64,000 bases of DNA from contig NZ_CP036275.1 in assembly GCF_007747795.1 (NCBI RefSeq), positions 3,960,001-4,024,000 of the forward strand, in the 5' to 3' direction. This stretch comes from Maioricimonas rarisocia (lineage in GTDB: Bacteria > Planctomycetota > Planctomycetia > Planctomycetales > Planctomycetaceae). Below the pieces are notes generated by a model, which was not told the origin of the DNA, made no database searches, and was given only the letters and a program-made list of their open reading frames with translations. Positions 58,331 through 64,000 of the stretch are shown here, piece by piece. Every line of letters starts with the position of its first letter. The stretch's first letter is position 1. The position numbers and the translations under genes were made by a program.

Positions 58331-58348
58331 GCTGGGACCAGTCCCAGC
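58331..58348. repeat. R1 palindrome, third full copy
   Basis: GCTGGGACCAGTCCCAGC, the reverse complement of the copies at 6115 and 49912, followed by CTGCG. The neighbouring bases CAGCC/CTGCG differ from the other sites. Confidence 0.8.
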
Positions 58349-58444
58349 CTGCGATTCTGCGCGACGCTCCAAGGCGTACCGTTCGGATCTCCTCCGTGTC
58401 TCCGTGCCTCTGTGGTTCCCGCTGAGCCACGACTCACGGACGGT

Positions 58445-59386
58445 TCAGGTCATCGACATCCATCGGCCCAGCAGGATTGACGGGATGAGCAGCAGGGCCG
58501 TGGCGATCGCGAACGGGACACCTTCCGGCCCCAGCTTGAAGTAGATCAGCGACGCATCGAGCATGATCAGCGACATCAGCATCGTGCGGACGGCGGTCTG
58601 CACTTTCTGCGGTGCCGGGTCGAAGATGGCTGCGAACAGCCGGCGGTTGATCGTGAGGATGATGACCGCCAGCAGCAGTGCCACGATCTCAGGCCTGGCT
58701 CCCCCTCCCCAGTTGAACAGCCAGGCGAACAGCGAGAGCAATCCCAGATCAGCAACGATGGTACTGCCGATCAGATGAGATCGTTTGCTGACGGTTGCCT
58801 CCGTCCGGGCGAACCAGGTGACGCCGATGATGTAGATCCCCAGGCCCGCGGCCACCCACAGCTGCGGCAATCCCCAGATCCCGACAAACCGTGGATCGGC
58901 CGAACTGGCTCCCAGGATCACATTGAGGAACCGGCAGGCCCCCATGAGAACCGGGCCGAGCGGCGTTCGCTTGCCATAGCTGTCGTAGGCGAAGATCGTC
59001 CCGGTCAGGATGAGGGCCACCAGCAGCGGATTGATTGAGAATGTTCCCGTCAGCGGAGAGGCGTCGGTGCGGATTCCCGCCAGAGTCGCACAGGCCAGAC
59101 CTCCCACCACCAGTAGTGAACCGAGTGTCACTGCCGCACGCAGGCTGACGCGTCCCGAGGGGATCGGCCTGGTCGGGCGCTCGCGGGCGTCCTGCTCCCG
59201 GTCGAACACGTCGTTGAAGACCATGCCGGCCAGGTACAGACCGGTCGACGCGAGCAGTAGCGCGATGAACTCCGGGAGGGGAGCCAGCGTGCGATGCACG
59301 AGGAGGAAGCCGAGAAAGATGTCGGCCATCGCGGTAAAAACAGCGGGAGCGCGACAGAGCTGCAGGTAGGTGCGGAACGATGCCAT
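58445..59386 (-). CDS. UbiA-family prenyltransferase
   Basis: About 313 residues from the ATG at 59386; upstream frame is unrelated. It is an integral membrane protein with about eight or nine helices. The first aspartate motif is NDVFDREQDARERPTRPIP (58-76), and FAYDSYGKRTP stands for the second, which lacks the typical DxxYD spacing. UbiA proteins move a prenyl chain to an aromatic ring in quinone, heme or lipid synthesis. The acceptor here is unknown. In some clusters (ebo) related proteins are called EboC, but no other ebo gene is seen. A TIM-barrel epimerase-like gene lies 59 bp upstream on the same strand. Confidence 0.82.
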   Translation of the reverse strand: MASFRTYLQLCRAPAVFTAMADIFLGFLLVHRTLAPLPEFIALLLASTGLYLAGMVFNDVFDREQDARERPTRPIPSGRVSLRAAVTLGSLLVVGGLACATLAGIRTDASPLTGTFSINPLLVALILTGTIFAYDSYGKRTPLGPVLMGACRFLNVILGASSADPRFVGIWGLPQLWVAAGLGIYIIGVTWFARTEATVSKRSHLIGSTIVADLGLLSLFAWLFNWGGGARPEIVALLLAVIILTINRRLFAAIFDPAPQKVQTAVRTMLMSLIMLDASLIYFKLGPEGVPFAIATALLLIPSILLGRWMSMT

Positions 59387-59445
59387 GGAAGCCGTCAGCA
59401 GGAGTCGTCGTTGAACAGTGAGGGAACGTCTGGGGCGCGAGTGTC

Positions 59446-60315
59446 TCAGAGCGAGAGGGCCTCGTCCATGCGGCGGGCGATTTCTTCCAGCCGCTCGCGG
59501 CCGCCCCCCTTCACTTCCGCAGTCGCCCAGCCGGAGAAGCCGATCTCCTTCAGCGCCTCGCGTACAGCCGGGTAGTCGACGTCCCCATCGCCGATCTCGA
59601 CATCGAATCCCTTCCACAGGCCGGCGTTCTTCTGCAGGTCGCGGCTGTATTCCTTGATGTCCAGCTTGACGATGCGGCTGCCGAGAATACGGATCCAGTG
59701 CTCGGGCCAGCCGAAACGAACGACGTTGCCGCAGTCGAAGTAGACGCCGACCGCGGGGCTGTCGATCTCGTCGATAAACGTCGCCATCTCCATCGGGCTG
59801 AGGAGAAAGCCGTTCCAGACGTTCTCGACGAGCAGGCGAATGCCCTGGTCCTCAGCATACGGGGCGGCTTCCTTCAGGCGGGCGAACCATTCGCGGTAGT
59901 TCTCGTCGTACTGACGGCCCTTGTTGACACGGCCGGCAACGACCAGCACCGACGTGCCGCCGTACTGCTTCGAGAGATCGACGGCCGTGCGGATATCCGG
60001 GTTCGAACTGTTCACCACGCCGTGAATCGGCAGGCCGACCTCGTCCCGTGCCGCGAGCACTTCGTCGCGGTTCTCGTTCGCCTTGTCCACGGTTCGAATC
60101 TCGACGCCGTCGTAACCGAGGTCCTTGAGCATCTGGAACTTCTCGCGGACGGACAGCTCCGGCGCCTGGATCATGTGGTACTTGACCGCTTTGCGGATCT
60201 TGCCGGTAAACTCGCCCGCCCGAATCTGCGACGGCACGAACGCTCCTGACGCAGCAGCAGCAGCGGTCGTCAGCGTGGCGGAGAGGAAGTCGCGGCGGGA
60301 GATGTTGAGTGGCAT
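59446..60315 (-). CDS. Exported sugar phosphate isomerase/epimerase-like TIM-barrel protein
   Basis: 289 residues with a Tat signal (ISRRDFLSATLTTAAAAASG at 5-24). The rest is the xylose isomerase-like TIM barrel: KFQMLKDLGYDGVEIRTVDK, LLVENVWNGFLLSPMEMATF with the metal Glu, VGVYFDCGNVVRFGWPEHWI and the ending FSGWATAEVKGGG. Metal-binding Glu, Asp, His and Glu residues of the family seem kept. Planctomycetes encode many such exported members; substrates are mostly unknown. It is read together with the UbiA gene downstream. Confidence 0.87.
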   Translation of the reverse strand: MPLNISRRDFLSATLTTAAAAASGAFVPSQIRAGEFTGKIRKAVKYHMIQAPELSVREKFQMLKDLGYDGVEIRTVDKANENRDEVLAARDEVGLPIHGVVNSSNPDIRTAVDLSKQYGGTSVLVVAGRVNKGRQYDENYREWFARLKEAAPYAEDQGIRLLVENVWNGFLLSPMEMATFIDEIDSPAVGVYFDCGNVVRFGWPEHWIRILGSRIVKLDIKEYSRDLQKNAGLWKGFDVEIGDGDVDYPAVREALKEIGFSGWATAEVKGGGRERLEEIARRMDEALSL

Positions 60316-60459
60316 GATGACCTCGTGGCTGTCGGTCGGCGGGACATCGAACGGGCGGAAACCAATCGAAACGGGCCCGCGATGCTGACTATACCGGACG
60401 ATCAGAAGCGAACCAACGGAGCCCCGCGGGATCGGAAGGTCGGATTGCAGGACAGAGAG

Positions 60460-61122
60460 TCAGGTGTCCGACGGCCCCTGAGGAAACCCGAGCAGCCGGC
60501 GGACGGTGTCGTAGTCGTTCGGCGTATCCATGTCCTGCAGGACGAGCGGGTCGTTCGTGGGCATCGTCTGGACGTTCACATCCGGCTGGCGCAGCAGCCA
60601 GTTCAGGCCCTGATCCGGAGGAATCGCGGCAACGCGTTCGGCCAGAGACCAGCGGAAGATCGTCGGATGCCCGCGGCGGCCCTCGTACTCCGGGACGAGA
60701 ACGTCTGCCTCGCAGGTCTGCCACGCTTTGCAGAGCGTCGCCAGAAGCTCCGGCTTCAGGACCGGGTGATCGGCGGGTACCAGCATCCAGCCGTCGTCCG
60801 GTCGCGGCCAGAGCTTGTCACGTGCCTCATCCAGCAGATACTTGACGCTTGTCCGCATGTCGGGGGGATCGGCAGCCGGCTGCACGGTCATCGTTACCCG
60901 ATCCAGGACCGCCTCGACGAGATCCGCATCATCCATGCGGGCCAGCAGGAACACGTCATACAGGTCGGCGGTCCGCAGCGCGTCCAGCAGCCAGTCGATG
61001 ACCCTCCGGTCCCCCAGTGGAAGCAGCAGTTTCGGGCGTCCCATGCGGCGACTGCGCCCCGCCGCGGGAATCAGGGCGCAGATTTCTCGCGCGGTTTCGT
61101 CGTCCGGTTCCTGATCGTACAT
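60460..61122 (-). CDS. MocA/MobA-like nucleotidyltransferase
   Basis: 220 residues. The signature IPAAGRSRRMGRPKLLLPLG (18-37) and LVPADHPVLKPELL, with the metal Asp, define a NTP transferase of the MobA/MocA/CoxC type. GHPTIFRWSLAERV matches the pattern of MocA (molybdopterin cytidylyltransferase). It may add CMP to molybdopterin for xanthine-dehydrogenase or CO-dehydrogenase type enzymes; none is in the window. It ends 144 bp after the epimerase gene start. Confidence 0.8.
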   Translation of the reverse strand: MYDQEPDDETAREICALIPAAGRSRRMGRPKLLLPLGDRRVIDWLLDALRTADLYDVFLLARMDDADLVEAVLDRVTMTVQPAADPPDMRTSVKYLLDEARDKLWPRPDDGWMLVPADHPVLKPELLATLCKAWQTCEADVLVPEYEGRRGHPTIFRWSLAERVAAIPPDQGLNWLLRQPDVNVQTMPTNDPLVLQDMDTPNDYDTVRRLLGFPQGPSDT

Positions 61123-61147
61123 GACATTTGACTCTGATATGCGTGAT

Positions 61148-63634
61148 TCAGCGGCCTTCGTCGCCGGGCAGCGGCGGACGGGGATCGGGCGGGAGACCGG
61201 TCGGCATCCCCGGCGTCCAGAGCAAATGACTGCCGGAACTGGTTGGTTGTTTCTTGAGCGTGTCGATCATCAGTTCAAGCCGATCGGCCACCTTCCCGTG
61301 AAAGGTGTCGGAGTCATCAATGGCTCCTGCCGGCAGTCCGGTGAACAGCTCCGCCGCCTCGTCGAGCGTTTTGACTGCCCAGACGTGAAACTGTCCCTCT
61401 TCGATCGCACTGACGACGTCGGGGCGCAGGACCAGGTTCTTGACGTTGGAGTGGGGAATACAGACTCCCTGGGTGCCGGTCATGCCGGTTTCGCGGCACA
61501 CGTCGAAGAAGCCTTCCACCTTTTCGTTGACGCCGCCAATCGCCTGCACCTCGCCCCACTGGTTGATCGAGCCGGTCACCGCGATGTCCTGCCGCAGAGG
61601 AATTCCTCCCACGGCACTGAGCAGACAGAGAAGTTCGGTCACCGATGCGCTGTCGCCGTCGATGCCCCCGTAACTCTGCTCCATCGCGATGCTGGCCGAG
61701 AGGGTGATCGGGTGTTTCTTGGCGTACTTGTTGCGGATGTAGCCGTCGATGATGAGCAGCCCCTTGTCGTAGGTGCGGCCGCTCAGCCGGCTTTCCCGTT
61801 CGATGTTGATCAGGCCGGACGCCCCAATGCCGACGCTCGCCGTCACCCGGGACGGACGCCCGAAGGAATAGTCGCCCAGATTGGCGACCGCCAGGCCGTT
61901 GATCTGTCCGATCGCGGTCCCGTCGAGATCGAAGATCAGCGTTCCGTCGGAGATCAGTTCACGAATCTTTGTGGCAACGAGATTCGAGCGGAAAATCCGT
62001 TTCTCGTGTGCCTGGCGAACGTGTTCGGAATCAACCTGCTCGGCACCGTCCCGGCGGGCCCAGTAGTCGGATTCGCGAGCAATATCGCCCACATGCGTGA
62101 ACTCGGTTGAAATCTTGCCCCGGTCATCCGTCAGTCGGGCACCGCTGATGACCAGCTCGGCGACGGCGTCGGCCGTAAACGGCAGCAGACCTTCGGTGTC
62201 GGACAGTTTCCGCACGAACTGGCCGTACAGCTGCCCCGCATCGGAATCGCGGGTGATCTCGACATCGAAATCGGCTTTGACGCGAAAGACCCGCGAGAAG
62301 TCCTCGTCGTACAGGCAGAGCAGGTGATAGATGAGCGGAGGACCGGCGGCGACCAGTTTGACGTCCAGCGGAATCGGATCGGGCTTGAGAGCGGAAACGG
62401 TGAACATCGAGAACGGGTCATACGTCTCGATTTCGACCTGACCACTCTTGAGGGTCCGCTTCAGTTCCTTCCAGACGAACGGCTCGCCAAGGGCGTCGGT
62501 GATGTCGAATACCAGATAGCCACCATTCGCCCTTAACAGGCTGCCCGGCTTAATGCGGGTGAAGTTCGTCGTCACCCGTCCGTGCCGGTCGACGACACGC
62601 TCGATCGTGCCGAACAGATTCCGGTAATTGGGGGCGTTCTCGATAATGACCGGCGGCCGATCGCGGGTGCTGTTATCGATGACGACGTTGACCTGGTAGT
62701 CCATGAACCGCTGCTGCTCGTGCAGTTCGTGCCCTTCGAGGAGGGCCTGCAACTTGTTGGGCGGCATCTTCTCGACTTCGCGGAACCGGTCGAGATGCTC
62801 GATGATGTCGTTCTTGAGCGTCTCGAACCATTTCTGCAGCCGTTCGTTGTCGAACTGCCGGGCAATCGCAGAAATGAGCGGCTCGACGAGGCGTCGGGCA
62901 AACTTCCGGGCGACCTCCCGCACGTCGGAGGTGAGTTCCTTCTGGATGTCTGTCTGCTGTTCGAGAACCTTCGCGGCCGTCTCGACGAGCTGCTCCTGGT
63001 GGGATTCCAGATCGGCCAGTTCGTCCGGAGAGAGCTGCTGAACCTCTTCCTGCGTCATCGGCCGCCCTTCCTTGAGCGGGATGAACAGGATCTCTCCGTC
63101 CGGCAACTGTTTGACCGTCATGTTGTGTTCTTTGGCGAGCGTTTCGAGCTCGTTGAACACCGCCTCGCCCCGTTTGCGATACTCCTGTCGCAAACGGTCT
63201 TTCTCCTTGCCGAAATCTTCCTCCCGAAACGCCTTGGGGAGTGCGTTCACCAGCGTTTCGACGAGGTTCTCCATCGCGTCGCGAAGCTTGACGCCTTCCC
63301 CCGGGTTGAGAGAAATCGCGAGAGGTCGATCCGGCTCTTCGAAATTGTTCAGGTAAACCCAGTCGACCGGTGGCGTGTGAGAGGTGATCCGCTCGCAAAC
63401 GGCCTGTTGCAGCAGATCGAGCTTGCCGGTCCCGGTCATGCCGGCCGCAAAGATGTGGTAATCCTGGTGTCGGATCCCCACGCCCAGGTCGAGTGCTTCG
63501 AGAGCGCGGGGTTGCCCGATGATCTCGTCGAGCGGCTTGAGCTGGCTGGTATCCTCGAATCCGAACTGGTCGGGAGCAATCTGAAACCGGACGTCGTCGA
63601 AGGAGAGTTCGTAGCGGCCAGGAGAATCAGTCAT
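61148..63634 (-). CDS. Lon-like ATP-dependent protease (LonB/YcbZ type)
   Basis: 828 residues. N-terminal ATPase part with Walker A-like GMTGTGK (65-71) in IFAAGMTGTGKLDLLQQ, and a helical insert (about 130-300) rich in charged residues. LEGHELHEQQRFMDYQVNVVID and LRANGGYLVFDITDAL belong to the AAA_32 domain. The protease domain has the Ser-Lys pair: Ser near 660 in GIDGDSASVTELL and Lys in IGGVNEKVEGFFD. ARDGAEQVDSEHVRQAHEKR is the sensor region. It degrades proteins in the cytoplasm; the substrate is not known. The MocA-like gene follows 25 bp later. Confidence 0.92.
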   Translation of the reverse strand: MTDSPGRYELSFDDVRFQIAPDQFGFEDTSQLKPLDEIIGQPRALEALDLGVGIRHQDYHIFAAGMTGTGKLDLLQQAVCERITSHTPPVDWVYLNNFEEPDRPLAISLNPGEGVKLRDAMENLVETLVNALPKAFREEDFGKEKDRLRQEYRKRGEAVFNELETLAKEHNMTVKQLPDGEILFIPLKEGRPMTQEEVQQLSPDELADLESHQEQLVETAAKVLEQQTDIQKELTSDVREVARKFARRLVEPLISAIARQFDNERLQKWFETLKNDIIEHLDRFREVEKMPPNKLQALLEGHELHEQQRFMDYQVNVVIDNSTRDRPPVIIENAPNYRNLFGTIERVVDRHGRVTTNFTRIKPGSLLRANGGYLVFDITDALGEPFVWKELKRTLKSGQVEIETYDPFSMFTVSALKPDPIPLDVKLVAAGPPLIYHLLCLYDEDFSRVFRVKADFDVEITRDSDAGQLYGQFVRKLSDTEGLLPFTADAVAELVISGARLTDDRGKISTEFTHVGDIARESDYWARRDGAEQVDSEHVRQAHEKRIFRSNLVATKIRELISDGTLIFDLDGTAIGQINGLAVANLGDYSFGRPSRVTASVGIGASGLINIERESRLSGRTYDKGLLIIDGYIRNKYAKKHPITLSASIAMEQSYGGIDGDSASVTELLCLLSAVGGIPLRQDIAVTGSINQWGEVQAIGGVNEKVEGFFDVCRETGMTGTQGVCIPHSNVKNLVLRPDVVSAIEEGQFHVWAVKTLDEAAELFTGLPAGAIDDSDTFHGKVADRLELMIDTLKKQPTSSGSHLLWTPGMPTGLPPDPRPPLPGDEGR

Positions 63635-63839
63635 GCGTCAGGCGATCTGAATGCTGGTGTGTCCCGTCGCTTCCTGTCGGTCCGGATTCCGGTCAGTTTC
63701 GCAGGTCGACCGCACACCCTCCGCCCGGCCCTGCTGCGAGGAGGAGACTCTGGTGTTGCGGCGATCGCAGCGACGACTCCTGCCGCCACGATCCATTCGG
63801 CCCCGCGTCGATCGTCACGACACGGCGCCCCGGCCAGGC

Positions 63840-64000
63840 TCAGGCTGATTCGTGTGCTGTTTCCGGTTCCGCGCCGGAATCGTTCGTCTGTCGTTTGGGA
63901 AGTCGGATGCTGTAGGTTCCCTGTTGCTGCGTGATGGTGATCTGGTCGGCGTCGACCGGATGATCCAGCTGCAGCCGACGACAGAAGCTCCCCTGCCGTC
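63840..64000 (-). CDS. Hsp20/alpha-crystallin small heat shock protein, C-terminal end (partial)
   Basis: A minus-strand frame enters from the right edge and ends at a TGA at 63840-63842, giving 52 residues. GSFCRRLQLDHPVDADQITI followed by TQQQGTYSIRLPKRQ matches the last strands of the alpha-crystallin domain, where Hsp20 proteins usually read GSF.R.F.LP..VD.d.I. A Glu-rich tail (SGAEPETAHESA) follows. These proteins are ATP-independent holdases. The start is outside the window. Confidence 0.8.
   Translation of the reverse strand, partial: RQGSFCRRLQLDHPVDADQITITQQQGTYSIRLPKRQTNDSGAEPETAHESA

Larger units (their letters stand above)
57558..58444. other. Repeat mosaic between the GH105-like and UbiA genes
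   Basis: About 887 bp. In order: R6 module copy 2 (57696-57780), the CACTGCTGG/CCAGCAGTG palindrome (57828-57851), long repeat copy 2 (57860-58136), the 70-bp repeat copy 2 (58171-58240), the R1 palindrome (58331-58348), and the CCTCCGTGTCTCCGTGCCTC segment (58391-58417). No gene is seen. Confidence 0.8.

Noticed and set aside
55121-58437. Minus-strand ORFs of 182 and 242 codons (55121-55669, 57709-58437) that share long identical peptides
   Set aside because: They are the translation of the long direct repeats. Most of the base differences between the copies change the amino acid, which is not what purifying selection on a protein would leave.

Overview
The window is GC-rich bacterial chromosome that looks like a member of the Planctomycetes (class Planctomycetia). 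The evidence is the gene families: a DUF1549/DUF1553/PSCyt1 protein next to a DUF1501 protein, a PVC-type heme-binding CxxCH protein, two type I sulfatases, a Ser/Thr kinase with a typical planctomycetal N-terminal module and an FHA domain, many PQQ-like beta-propeller proteins, and exported proteins with Tat-like or Sec signals. I see no rRNA, tRNA, CRISPR array, phage or transposase gene. The genus cannot be fixed from this sequence alone.

Layout. 0-3 kb: end of an Nramp transporter, a TadE-like protein and a kinase-FHA protein. 3-14 kb: a metabolic block. A cupin XRE regulator is divergent from tdh-kbl (threonine to glycine). Facing it is a long minus-strand run: YrdC-like/LMW-PTP fusion, rpiB, gcvH, gcvPA, gcvPB, a LipM/LplA-like lipoate enzyme, mqnE and a DUF1805 gene. 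Together these could turn threonine into glycine and then one-carbon units, with the enzyme that lipoylates GcvH in the same run; gcvT is not in the window. 14-23 kb: DUF1501 plus PSCyt1 pair, a STAS protein facing a receiver-SpoIIE phosphatase (a possible partner-switch pair), a diheme cytochrome, and a membrane CBS protein with a Flp-pilin-like N-terminus.

23-37 kb: DUF1801 protein, two sulfatases, MoxR ATPase plus cysteine desulfurase, SDR, PVC-type cytochrome, beta-helix protein, tadA and a pseudouridine synthase. 38-47 kb: two tandem GDP-mannose dehydratase genes, a PQQ-propeller protein, gyrA (TTG start) and a small membrane protein coupled to a second propeller protein. 47-64 kb: amidohydrolase, mobA, ubiX, xylB, cpaF, a sodium/solute symporter, a GH88/GH105-like exported enzyme, a UbiA prenyltransferase, an exported TIM-barrel epimerase, a mocA-like gene, a Lon-like protease and the end of an hsp20 gene at the right edge.

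The most unusual content is between the genes. Long gaps (about 23.9-24.5, 37.6-38.0, 41.5-41.8, 52.8-53.3, 54.9-55.7 and 57.6-58.4 kb) are built from a small set of recurring, mostly palindromic modules in different orders and orientations. They include a 277-bp direct repeat flanking the GH105-like gene, a 141-bp direct repeat near gmd, and a palindrome whose insertion appears to have duplicated the last 46 bp of xylB. They create many spurious ORFs.
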